A stretch of DNA of 64,000 bases, taken from contig JBEWZL010000236.1 of the NCBI GenBank assembly GCA_045837725.1, positions 186,001-250,000 on the forward strand. The letters are read 5' to 3'. The translations under genes were made by a program, and so were the position numbers. Below the pieces are notes generated by a model. That model did not search any database. It was not told where the DNA came from and saw only the letters and a list, made by a program, of their open reading frames with translations. Position 1 is the stretch's first letter; the number at the start of each line of letters is the position of its first letter. The stretch is from Vermamoeba vermiformis (Eukaryota; Tubulinea; Echinamoebida). Positions 34,269 to 46,045 of the stretch are shown one piece after another.

Positions 34269-34848
34269 TTAGTTCTTGTTCTTGTCCTTCTCCTTGTGTT
34301 CCTTATCCTTGTGCTCCTTATCCTTCTTCTTTTCGTCCTTCTTCTCATCCTAAAATAATTCGAATGAGTACCAGATGCAATCACAACACGACCAAAATAA
34401 AAAATATCTTTGACAGGTTAAGAAATTATAAATATGATTCAGTAGTGGTACTTACGTGAGTGACGACCTTGGCCTTGTCGGGGTTCTCCTCAACAATACC
34501 TTCCTTGTGGAAAACGAAGACCAATTCCCAAGCAGATCCGCCAGATGAGACCAACTTGTAACCCTCGCGTTCCAAACCGTTGAAAATCTCGCACAAGCTG
34601 CGCTTGTCGGGGCTATTTATAGAATATTCGTTAGAGAGACTCGTCTAGCACGTTCAGCTAAAATAAGAAGGATTCGCAAATATTTTATTTGAAAGAAAGG
34701 AAATTTGGATGCTCTGTGCTGTCGAGTACTGCAATATTGTGCAGAGTATATAAATGTATTAGTAAATTGCTAGTGCTTACATTTGTTCCTTGGGGGTTTC
34801 AACGAGAGTGAAATCCTTGCTGTACTTGGTGACGGTAACGAAGACCAT
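34269..34848 (-). CDS. Small protein with Lys/Glu-rich tail, unassigned
   Basis: Three exons, ATG at 34848, TAA at 34269-34271, about 101 residues. The body (VFVTVTKYSKDFTLVETP, then LCEIFNGLEREGYKLVSSGG and WELVFVFHKEG) looks like a small alpha/beta domain. The last 25 residues alternate Lys, Asp, Glu and His (DKEHKDKEHKEKDKNKN). Not recognised. Joins at 34614-34784 and 34351-34455 are in frame. Confidence 0.65.
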
Positions 34849-35492
34849 TTTGCTAAAAATAAATATTAGAACATATTATTACGCGAGTCAAACTAAGAGT
34901 GAGCTTTAAAATAAAGTTTTCAACGTTTTGGAGAAGATTTGACTTTGCTAGTATTTTCGGCTTTTTCGAGATTGTTATCTCGCAATTTATCGTGAATATG
35001 ACGAAAGGAAGAGTGCACAATACAAAATTAATGCCGTGCCATTACTAACGGCAATTTAAATTCCAAAAAAATATCAAAAACAAAAATATCAAATGCGCTG
35101 GTCAACCTCGCCAAAAGGCCGAATTAAGGGCCAGTTTAACGAGAACTGCGGCGATACTTACTAGGTGTGTTATGTATTCAGAATTGAATTGAAATTTGAC
35201 TAACTCACACGTGTAAACAGCCAAAACTGTTGTTGGCAGTTAAGTCACGAATTTGGACCATGACTTAATTGCACTGCTAAATAAGGAGCGCTGGATCCAC
35301 CTAGGATCAACGTGGGTTCTATCACCTACAGGGACATTGTCAATGGATTTGGTCAACTTTTTATTTCAGATCAAGCTGGGCTGCGCACGTTCGAAACAAA
35401 ATTACAAAATAGAACGTACCAGCTCAACTCAATATGAGCCAACAAATTTAAATAATATTGGTACTAATATACGTGGAATTGCGTTGATAAGT
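34849..35492. other. Intergenic region without recognised features
   Basis: About 640 bases between two minus-strand genes. It should hold the promoter of the Lys-tail protein and the 3' end of the RasGAP gene. A plus-strand ORF at 35253-35525 looks like chance. Nothing else is seen. Confidence 0.5.
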
Positions 35493-38400
35493 TCAATTCA
35501 GATCAGGCCTCGGGGACGCATCTAAGCTCAAAGCCATCAGCTCCTTTTGCGAAGCTTTTTTCTCCATGCCATCCGTTGCTGAGGTCGTCAAGAGGCTCTT
35601 TGATCGCGATCGCTCGGGAGACGTAGAAGTAGCATTGGTATTGGTGTTCGCACTCGACGACGAAGAGAACAGGCTCGAGTCCTGACTGTGCGGCATGCCG
35701 TCATCGAGCTTAGTTGTCGGGGATATCACGGTACTGCCTATTCGCTTTTGAACGATTGCGTTGTTCAACTCGAACGAGTCCGAGTCTGACTCTGAATCGT
35801 AGTGCGGGATTTCATGGTCGTTGTCGATCAGTTCTTGGTTCAACTTGCCCAACACGTCATCGAGCTTCGGCACCAACGGCTCGTTAGGGAAGTAACTCTG
35901 CAAGAACAGTCAATAATGCGTCCTTTGTAGTGTATATTATAGAGCTCAAGAGGTACCTTTAGACGAGGCAAACTATGTCCGATGAAGTAATGCACACGCG
36001 CCATCTCTCGGCCAAAGTTGATGCTCGTGTTGGCCGGGATCTGATCGGGAGGAATCGTCGGGTGTGTGCAGAGATCATCAATAAAGACCTTCATATCCTT
36101 CATATTGTCCGTAATGAACTGATTCATCTCGTGCATGAACGGTTCTTTCGCGCCAAAGCTGCACAAGTTGCCCAAGTTTTGAAGTGTCTTCGTAATCAAC
36201 GTCATTTCGCGTGAAATTGCAGCAGGTGGGTGGTCTATTCGAGAGAACTATTAGTTATTGCGTAATTACGCTTACAAAGCACGTACCATTTACAAGTCCG
36301 AAGGCCTTCAAGTTGAGCAAGGCAGGGCAGAAAAATCGCAAAAAGATGAAGCCGCTGGGACCGATGTAAGGCGCAATATCATCGTTGGGGAACTTCTTTT
36401 TGAGCTCGTTTTGAATGTGCTCGAAGATATTTCTGAAACTCCTATTGAGAATAAGAACGAACATCAGTTTCAGCTCAGATGATACGTATAGCAGTAAATT
36501 CATTATTTTAGTATAGTGCATCATCTCTGGTGCCAGAGAAGCTTTCGTCTTCACAAATTTCAGACGGTAATTCCATTTTTATCATCTGCATCAGTAGCAT
36601 AGGATTGCGGTTGGTGTTGAGTACTTACATGGGGCAGATATTCAACGAGGTCCTAATAGCATCGAAGATTTGTTGGCAGTATGTTTGTAACGTTTGTTTG
36701 TTCTTTTTTAAGATTTTTTCCGGATCTTTTTGATCTACTCTTTGCGGATCCATCTAAGCATACCAGTGTTAATGAAATCATATATACGTCCTTATAATCG
36801 ATATCTAGGACTCACCTCGCAAGATTTCTTGCCAATATTTGCGTAAATTTCGGCAACGATTGGCTTCAGCACTCGTTGCAAGTACGGCATGCCCGTCAGT
36901 CGCATGTAAATATCCAACGACTTGGTGCCGACAGTATTGCCTCTGAAAATGATCTTCGAGTCCAATGTGCGCTGAATTTCATCGCTGATAATTGATTTCA
37001 AGAAATGCACGGCTGTTTTTCTCGTTTCAAATGACTTGACCAAACAATCAGCCACACGGCGCTCTTTCTTCGTACTGATCGTTGAAAACAACTTTGTAAG
37101 CTTCATATCTTCTTCTAATAGTAGCGATAATAGATTATCATAGGACGTGTCGGGCAAAATAGTTGATGACTAAGCGATGAAAAAAAACGGAGTAATTAGT
37201 ACACGATAATTTTGCCATATTAGGAAATGAGCGATATTGATAACCTCGCTCGTAATGATAGTTCATTACAACGCTTATCAAGAATAATTAAAGTCATTAA
37301 AGTGTATTATTATTTTGGAACTTACGCTGAACTGCAAGGTCAATCGGACTTCACCAATTGATTTCTCGCGCGACGGACTTAATTTCCACCATTTGCCTTT
37401 GACTTTGGTCGGGTCATCGAGCTCTTTCAATAATATTTCAACTTCGCCCAATATCATTTCATCCGAGCTCTGCATAATTGTGCTCGCATCGCATATTCGA
37501 ATGGTGATTGTGTTATTGTATTCAGGTACGTCGCTATATATAAATATCTATGTTAGCGCATCAAGAAAAATTGCAATTTTCTAAATTAGGAAATAATAAG
37601 CTAATTTTGAGTATTTTAAAAAAAGCCGCGCATAATCTTACAATTGACATTCAGCGCCGGTGTAGGTCGGAGAAGTTCCGCGCGTAGGTTGAGAGCGCAC
37701 TGTTTTGGACTTAAATACGACGGAAGCATACGTGTCCGTTTCACTGGCAAGATCTCGCGCTTGTACACCTTGATTTTGAATCATCAGTATTAGAAAGAAA
37801 ATAATCGTTCTATCAACTCATAAAGCATATAAATGTGATCTATAGTAGGCTGTTATAATAAATATGCTATTTTGCAATCATTAAAATGACGAGCGGGTTC
37901 TTACCATTGATTTTTATGCAGCCAATGACATTTTTGTTGGGGACTGGTGGCGTGTATAAAATATCTAGTGAAATTTCTCCTTTCACTGAATCTTCTTCAG
38001 CTGGAACAAGCGCGTACCAACCGTCTTTTGGTCGACCGTCGGTTAGATCTGGCATCGGAATCGATACTTTGCCTACAATATTTTCTTTTTTCTTTCTATC
38101 ATCTTCTTTGAGCATAACAATCAATTCTTTAGCATCTTCTTCGATATCCCTATTTAATAGAGTCCATTTAATATTAATATTTGAATTCACACCGGACACA
38201 AAAAGTTTTTTGTAACACAATAACAATCGCATTGACGTGCAGCGAAATCTTTAAGATATATTTAGCGCATATGTGTATTTGTATCGCGACTATTCTTAGT
38301 GGTAGGTATTGCAGATCTAGGTCAACACTTACAGATCAAATTCTTGCATAAAACCGGGTTGCTTAGTCTCCCATATAGTCATCGTCCTAGCCTTTTGAAC

Positions 38401-39275
38401 GCCATCTACAGCGACTGTACAATAATAATCGCGCTCTTTTTTCAATTTGCGAGCTTCGCTAACTAAAAATATTCAAAATCAATATGACCGTTACATGAGA
38501 TTACGGAGCAATGTATATCAATATTAATGCTATGATTCGATTGTAAGAGGTACATACTCTTCATGTAGAGGTTATATTCTGTTCTTAGTGTTCCGGGACC
38601 GTAGCGCAAGAGACTGTTGTGCACCCGCTAAATATAATATTGCTCAATGAGTCATCCATACTACTCATAAGAAAAGTATGGTCTAAGGGTATAATAAAAT
38701 ATATGAGTTAAAATAATTTAATTCATTGCTGCAGCCGAATTTAGATCAGAAGTTGCTGATCGTTATTGTGAACCAAAAAATCGATGGAACTATTCTGGAT
38801 ATAAATATGTGCGTATATCAGTATTACTCACTTGTAACGCCTTGTGAATGGCGTCGATCCATTGCTGCATTTCTTCGCGCGAATCTGCTTTCATGTAAAA
38901 TACTCTAAGGCCTGTTTTTTGAGAATTAAACATTCTGAATGTGTTTTTCTTCTCTCCCGGTGCTTCTTCGCATTCTCGATATGATTTTAAGCTGATTACT
39001 CCTTTCGGTTTGGATGCCTACAAAAAAATTTTTGATCACAAAATTGAATAAAATAAATTATTACAATATCCATAACACCGTACCATTTCATCGGTAAAAT
39101 AATACAGCGAGTGGTCGTCTAATATAAACCATCGCTTTTTCCAATTTCGGTTCAGCCCTTTGCCTCCCAATTTGACCAAGTAGCCTTGTTTGCGCGTGTT
39201 AGTCAATGAAGCAGGTGAGGGCAGGTCACCAGGGATAATATTCTTCTTTTTTTTCAAGCTCTGTGTATCGCTCAT
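35493..39275 (-). CDS. RasGAP protein with PH and C2 domains
   Basis: GTPase-activating protein for Ras-type GTPases. ATG at 39275, TGA at 35493-35495, about 13 exons. Order: PH domain (KQGYLVKLGGKGLNRNWKKRWF, shown in part as GYLVKLGGKGLNRNWKKRW), then C2 (YCTVAVDGVQKARTM). A second C2-like domain follows near 37280-37790 (TYASVVFKSKTVRSQPT). The GAP domain has the arginine finger in IIFRGNTVGTKSLD and the FLRFFCPALLNLKAFGL block. The C-terminus is Ser-rich. PH-C2-GAP is the SynGAP/DAB2IP order; a second C2 before GAP is less usual. A 190-base intron (about 36440-36632) gives the correct join ICPMSFRNIFEHIQ. Confidence 0.88.
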
Positions 39276-40055
39276 CTTGATCTCGGATCCCAAGCCAACT
39301 AATTCTACAGAACCGATTCGTGCACGAGTATCAGTATTTACTTGAGCAGTGTGTCGTTCAGTTTCACACTCAATCAGACAATGCTCGTGTAATTCAGTTC
39401 GGTGCGCACAAAGAAAATGGTCCCGAAATGTGGAAGGGACCAGAGGCCGTCAAAAAATCACCAGAAATTTACTGGAACTAGACGATTCACAATGGACAAC
39501 ACTCGCGTGACGGTTAATCGAATACTGGCTTGGAAGTAAAGAGGCACAGCAGGATCTCCTCCAACGGATGGATGGTGCTTTTTCTCGCTCCCTCCATTGA
39601 ACAAAATTTATCGCCAAATTGCTCTGAACTTTCCTCCAAAATTGCGGCGTATTTTTGTATTAGGTATGGTGGAAATGTAATCATGTTACGAAAGCAAATC
39701 CCAAAGTCGTTCTGGATTCGTTCGTTGAAACGACAATAGCACGTGCTTCAATCCTAGAATTCTTTACACACATTAACACATGGTTCTAACACAGCTCATT
39801 CTCAATATGGCTCGTGTCGTAGTCGTAAACCTTGATTCTGCTCCAGATCTGGCTTCCTTGTGGTTTATACTACTACATTCCGATGGAAATTGTGCGTCAA
39901 ACTTGCGCATAGATTGATATGATGCACTATTATAATAAATGGCTTGTGGTGAGTTCAATTCTTGTTGGACACGTGCTTTTGGGGCTTTGATTTAATGTTT
40001 AAATAGATGAGATAAACTCAGTTTTAAACCACTCCGAAACGCGACCACACACAGT
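39276..40055. other. Intergenic region with coding-like fragments
   Basis: 780 bases between divergent genes. On the plus strand, after an acceptor-like TCTACAG, an open stretch (39313-39480) reads like protein (VIQFGAHKENGPEMW, VKKSPEIYW) and stops at TAG. A second piece (39492-39539) and a third (about 39540-39598) follow in other frames. No family was recognised. This may be a decayed host gene, a gene with unseen splicing, or chance; promoters of both neighbours must also lie here. Confidence 0.35.
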
Positions 40056-43016
40056 ATGGAGAGCTATTTTGCAACTCTGCCGCTCGAAGTAGTGGTGGAT
40101 TTGTTATCGGTTCTCGACAAACGGTCAGTTGCACAGTTTGCCAGCGTTTCAAAAAATCAGAAATATTATTTTGAAAAGCAAGATGGTCTTTGGAAGCAAT
40201 TAGTATGCAAATTATTTCGCTGGGGAAGCAAAGGTAAATTTAAAATTAGATGTGTCAAGAAATCGAAAAATCCTCAGACTGTTACAAAAATCTAACCTTG
40301 ATCTTAGAGCTAAGTAAAGTTCAAAAAGGAAGCAAAATTGACTGGGCAAAGGAATATCGAGTATCAGCGTATTATAACGAAAAAATTCGAAACAACCAAA
40401 TTTACGCTGATCCAACCCAAACTCAATTCAAATATTTCTCAGTAGTTGATGAAGCTACAAAGCACTATCGATTTGACGATAAAGATATTGAAGATACTCA
40501 GGGTATACCTTTTTTCTACTTTGTAAGTCAACGCCGTCTTTTTTCTGCATGCACTCGTAGTAATTGTAATTGCTGCTAGAATATTCAAAGCAAAATACCT
40601 CTGTATCCATTGCCGATAGGAAATTTTAGCGTGGCTTATTACGAAGTCGAGAACATTGATAGTGATCCTTCTTTGTAAGTCTTTTTTCCTTTATCCTGCA
40701 TCATGTTAATAATTAAATAGGAGCGGCTACCTTTATGTAGGCGGGGCTTTGGATGGATTCGTTAATGGCCTGCCTGGCGTCGGAAGAAATTCGTACAGTT
40801 ATTGCGTGTACGACGGTCGGATCGTTCTTGAAGACGACTTTGGAATGAGTACTGTACCTGAATGCACGAGTGGCGATGTCGGTATGATTGCTTATATGAG
40901 TAATGAAGAAATTAAACAACGTCTAACGACTTTTTTTAGCTGGATTCGGCATTGACTTCAGTACGAACTCTATTTTCTTTACCAAAAATGGTAAAATTGT
41001 CGCCGAGGCCACAAAGACCTCAACAGGGACTCCGTTACTCAATTTAAAGAGCCTGCATGCCACGATTGGTTTCTGTGCAACGAAAGAATGCAAAGTTAAT
41101 CTCGGGGCAGATCCGTTCAAATTCGACGTTCTGAAATATCAACAAGAAAAAGCCAAAACGAAGCTATATTCGGTCACTAAGTTCTATTCTGACATTCGTA
41201 CGTACCATAACATTACCACATTCCCAAATTAGGCAATCGAAATTTAATCCTAAATTCTTTTTAGTACGAGAGCACTTGACGGCATTCAGTGAATCAGAAA
41301 CCAGTGCCTTAGTCAACGAGTTGTCGGTGACATATGCACCCATGGACTATAATCTTCCCCCAGCCGGTGCTCGTCTCAATTCATTCTTGTACATGCTGCT
41401 CTACATGCGCATCCCGCCGAACTACGTGCCACCGAGTGATTTTGACGTGCAAGTGAACGGCTTGCCAAACGCTCTCACAGCAATGGCTCATTGCCGCGCA
41501 ATTACTCATGCGAACTCGTTGTTGCCGTCGTAAGATCATATAATCCGGATCGAATTATTGGATCTAACTTAATATGTAGGCTTGAGAATAGTTTAGCACG
41601 ATCAATCATTGACTATATGGCTAGAAGTTTGGAAGTGGTAAATAATAGAGCTTAACAATTTAAATTTTTACGATCCGCTAACTAGTTACTACCTACCAAT
41701 CGCAGGAGCAAAAAGAGATGCCATATGAAGATTATTGCCAGGAAATTATGTACAAAGCGATGGGGACTCTTGGTGCTATATTTCAAATATTGGTAGCCGC
41801 TTCTGTGGACGATTTGGTGAAAGATTTTGGTTGCGTAAGTTGAAATTTACATTTCAATCGTGTTGGTACCAAAAAAAGATAATTAATTTCTATTTTATTA
41901 TATTTAATAAGGCCTTCGGCTTACTGTTTTGAACTTATTACTAAACATGGTAATTCCATAGTTCCACTCGTATCTTGCGTTGAGTTATGTTTTGCTGGGT
42001 AAGTGTCTTACATTTGACGACAGCGTAGAATAACAATGTATACTAATGTTAATTATTTAAATAAGGTGGTTGGGAAAATAACCACTACCTCCCTCAAATG
42101 GCTGCGAGGGCATTTTATCAACATAAGGATCCGCTCTTAAAAAACAACAACCAAGAACTGACTATGGAACAGTTGCAAGAGGCGTACAGCGTGGCTATTC
42201 ATAAAATTATATAGTACGTTATTAGTTAGCGATAATACCAAATTCTAAATGATTTTTTTTCTAGCCTTAGGCGTACTGCAATTATAATAAGCGCTGCAGA
42301 AAAGATGAGACTCAAATTTATACCACAAAGAAAAGGAGAAAAAGCGGAGGCAATGGTAAGTTCAATTGGATCTAATTGTATTTAATGTACGCCTTATACT
42401 AATAAAGTTATAGCGAGTTTACGGCAACGACAAGATCTTAGAGAGTTTGTTCGATTCGTCCGTCAAACGAATGGCTAATTTAGAAGTCAATACGTACAGT
42501 CCACCACGAAGTAGTGTTATTCTGACGCTAATAGCCGAGGCTAAGTCAGGAAACACCAATCAATTGATTACATATGGCGTTTACGCATTCAGATTGCCCG
42601 TCAATAATTTCGCAACGAAAGCAGCCTTGGCCGCGGAGATTTTGCAACGATTGAACGAATTAGTGACGGATGAAATGAAACGAGAATTCTTGGAAGATAC
42701 TTTGAAAATGTTGTTAGATCCGTCTACGATTGATGAAAGCGCGCTGGCCAAAAGTCTTGAAGTGGCGCAAGTGATCTTCGGCTACCAACTGAAAATGAAA
42801 AAGAACGTGCAAGAGCTGTTGCAAGAGACTGAAGAGTTTTTGCGCGACAAAGTGAAGAAATATGAACGGAAAATCAAGAAAAAACAGCGCGAGACTGCCT
42901 TGGCCACCGCACAGAGCAACACTTCGTCAAGAAACATACTCATTGGTGCTAGCCTTGCAATGGCTGCTGCAGTGTTTGTATCGGCCTTGATTTATATGAG
43001 GAAAAAGACGAAATAA
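40056..43016 (+). CDS. F-box and SPRY domain protein with C-terminal membrane helix
   Basis: About 11 exons, ATG at 40056, TAA at 43014-43016, joins in frame. The N-terminal 50 residues fit an F-box (LPLEVVVDLLSVLDKRSVAQF), which would dock on Skp1 of SCF ubiquitin ligases. A SPRY domain follows, with YLYVGGALDGFVNGLPG, then VPECTSGDV and GFGIDFSTNSIFFTKNGK, close to RanBPM-type SPRY. A long helical region leads to a Lys-rich coiled coil (about 42790-42890) and one terminal helix with MRKKTK after it. This predicts a tail-anchored F-box protein. Substrate unknown. The intron at about 41837-41962 carries a decoy acceptor. Confidence 0.75.
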
Positions 43017-43326
43017 GACAATAATAAAATACGGCTGGAACCAACCAACTCCAGATCTCGATTGTATCTTGTCTAATAGCAGCTACTACGTGCTTAATAC
43101 TACATTAATATGATAATGGCCTGGTAGATAATCAAGAATAACTTGGTGTTTTGTCGCGGGATCCGATCTACGTTACTAACTCCGGGTATTAAATACTGAA
43201 GTTCTTATACCCTTCTTTGGTAAGTGCAACCCTAATATTTTGAGACTTTGAGTCGACATGTCGGTTCACAAATAAACAATCACAAAGTTCGACATTTATT
43301 TACATGAGTTTGACACTTTACGACCG

Positions 43327-44069
43327 TTACACTTTGGTGCTAATCGTCGTATCCGTGTTAAACTTGGTCTTGCTAGCGAGGTATGTGTTCCACACTAATG
43401 ATACGCAGTTTAAGTACAATAGTCGGAAGTGCAGCGGAACGACGTAAAAGTTGACCATTTGAGCTGCGGGCCATAATTTCAATGAGTTCTTATAAATATT
43501 GACGTAGTTATCTTGTAAGTTCTTCTTAATATCATCGCTATTCTTGCCGGCTATTAGCCCTCTATAAACGAAGAAACAGCCGATAAAAAATGGCGAGATT
43601 GTAGTCTGATCTATAACTACTTTTCCAATCAAGTTACCGAGCTGTCCTAGCTTTGTTTGTCGTTTAGGGAATATCTTTTCCAAGAATCTGAACCAATTAT
43701 GCGAGATTGGAGCGAGGAAAGCGAATCCGTACGCTCCCATGGCGAGGGATCTGAACACAAAAAACATTAAAACTTGAATCATTCGCGTAATAACATAGTA
43801 ATTAATATATTTAATTTATGAGAAGGATTATTAGATGTTTTATAAGCAGATCAAGCTTGAAAAACCGGATGCCGGTTAATAAAATCACAAAAATTGGACA
43901 GAATTTAATTAACTTACCGACTGTAGTCCCATGGGCCTTCTTTTTGAATATATTGCGCAAGGGCATCGCCCGAAAATAAAATAATGCTTGAGGTGATAGC
44001 TTTGGTTCGGATCGGGATGGTGAGAAGCGCTCTTTGGTACGCGTCCCACGCTGAGCGCATAGCAAGCAT
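43327..44069 (-). CDS. Mpv17/PMP22 family membrane protein
   Basis: Four-helix protein of peroxisomal or inner mitochondrial membranes. ATG at 44069 (a second at 44060), TAA at 43327-43329. Two exons or so, with an intron about 43752-43921. Family signature: AWDAYQRALLTIPIRTK at the start, SGDALAQY, then GAYGFAFLAPISHNWF. After that come DQTTISPFF and WPAAQMVNFYVVPLHFR, ending in a WNTYLA block. Length about 190 residues, normal. Organelle cannot be decided from the sequence. Confidence 0.9.
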
Positions 44070-44415
44070 TTTTGGCGTTAATGTAAATATGTAGTGGTGT
44101 ACTACCGCATAGGAATAAAAATTTAATGATAACGGCCCGTATTTATCATGTAACTCACTCCGCAGCACGTGACTCGAAATTTCAGGTCCGACAACAGCGT
44201 CAAACTTGGTTAATATTCCCAGTCATTACAATTCAGGTAATTGCTGCGGGCTAGCTACGGGCACGGGCCGCTTTCGAACAACAAATCTAGCGCTGAACAC
44301 GCCGTAGTACTAACTCTCGATATACCTATCTCACCAAGCATAGAATCGTGTATAATATAATATAACAATTGGCGCCGTGGTCATCTACATGCAGCTTTTA
44401 CTAAATGTGTGCATT
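44070..44415. other. Intergenic region
   Basis: 346 bases between two minus-strand genes; it should contain the Mpv17-like gene promoter and the 3' end of the oxygenase. No feature recognised. Confidence 0.5.
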
Positions 44416-45929
44416 TTAATACGTGGCTGCGAGCAGTCTGTCCAAGTACTCTTTCGCATTGATGGGCTCGTACTGCGCTGGATTTTGAATCGCTTTTGCA
44501 GCTGTCAAAACACTCCACTACAGTCATAGGATCGTTAGTTAGTTAAGCATTGGACTACTATAGGTCTTATCGTCTTAAAACTCGTACCTGACACGTTATC
44601 ATCGGGATGAACGAATAGTGCAATGCTATTATCGATTATATATGTAGTGAAGTAATGCTAGTGTTTGTTTTGCTCTTTACCTGAACCGCTCTTTAGACCA
44701 GATCTCACCTTGCTCATTCTTGGGTTCCGGTGAATCTACCACACGATGTCTCGTTGATAGCAGGACATTGTTACTCCATCTCATGAGCTATAATATAATG
44801 TATACATTAGTCTAATACACGTGGATATTTGATTGCTTGTCAGGCCGTACCAGATCTCCAGTATTCACCAAGCAAACACTCGTCCCTAACGGCTCTACAT
44901 CGAACCAATCCTGTCTATTTCTCAATTGTACTTGCAATCCTCCCGCATTATCTTGCCACAGCAGTGTAATACTGCCATAGTCTGTGTGTGCTCCTGCTCG
45001 AAGTTCTGCATCTACAAGAAAAATAGTTGAGTCACGTGATAAGTGGCATTAAATAGCACTATCATACTTGGATTATTAGGGTTTAATTTCCTTCGCGGGT
45101 ATTTTAATAGTCGCAGCGTTGTAGCATTTTCATCACCAATTGAATTTTGATCGAAAAAATTAGGCTCCAATTTTAACGCCTGTACGATATTATTAGTGAC
45201 TTAAAATAGGATATCATATTTCCCATACCATAGCATAGGCTTGTAACACTACTAATGCGGCTTTTCGTGATCGTTGAAAAAAGCTAAATTCAGACGTCAG
45301 ATCCGTTCGAACTGACAAATCGATAGTTTACCTTTCCATTGTCGGTCTCATATCTTTAACGCTATCGATTGACTCAGGTAGCCATACATTGTCTGTTGCA
45401 AGCATATTAAATGCTTCTTTTGGATCTCCCGTCGGATTTGTAACGGGATCGAGCTTTTCTCCTTTCATCTTTACATAGCCTCTATTTGACTCTGTCCATG
45501 GTATTGTTGATTTAACTTCGTCAGGAAGGGCGAAAAATCGCTTTGATAAGTCGAATATGGTGGCTAGCTCTTGTTCGCTAAACAATTAGCGAGATCAGCG
45601 AAAAGTTGCAGAACCAAGAACAATTAGAATTCAATTACCTGACACCTATATTTTTTGCATAGAGAAATCCCACGGTTGTGCAAGCATGAAATACTTGCTG
45701 GACGACTTTTGAACGTTGATCCGCGTCCGAATTTTCTATCCAAAAATGGTAATTAATTAAATGTGAAATTTTTACAATAATCCGCGTATTTTATACGGGT
45801 TAATATCTATAATTAAATTCGATGGTGATTTATTGAAGTTTGGAAACGACTAATAAATTTTGCTTGCATACCAGACAAAAACGGGGTAAAATCGATAACA
45901 GGAATGCTAATTGACTGCGCCATAGTCAT
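44416..45929 (-). CDS. 2-oxoglutarate/Fe(II)-dependent dioxygenase (isopenicillin N synthase-like)
   Basis: Minus-strand gene of about eight short exons, ATG at 45929 (a second at 45923), TAA at 44416-44418. Starts with MAQSISIPVIDFTPF, the usual substrate-side start of this family. The DIOX_N-like helix region has SEQELATIFDLSKRFFALP and NRGYVKMKGE. The iron site appears as GAHTDYGSITLL (HxD), and RHRVVDSP carries the second His and nearby Arg of the 2-oxoglutarate pocket. Substrate unknown; microbial relatives act on small molecules. Exons around 44560-44700 are less certain. Confidence 0.82.
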
Positions 45930-46045
45930 AAATATTATATGGTTTCAAAATTGCCGCGCGTTCTGTGGGACTTCTAATTTTAATGAAACGCAAATGACCA
46001 TTTTGAGATTTTTTTGCCTTGAAGACCTCACAAGAATCTAACAAT

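Noticed and set aside
36440-36632. Apparent frame break in the RasGAP domain between ICP and the IFEHIQ helix
   Set aside because: A 190-base intron with GTAAGT donor and CAATAG acceptor gives a clean join; the short ORF inside is chance.
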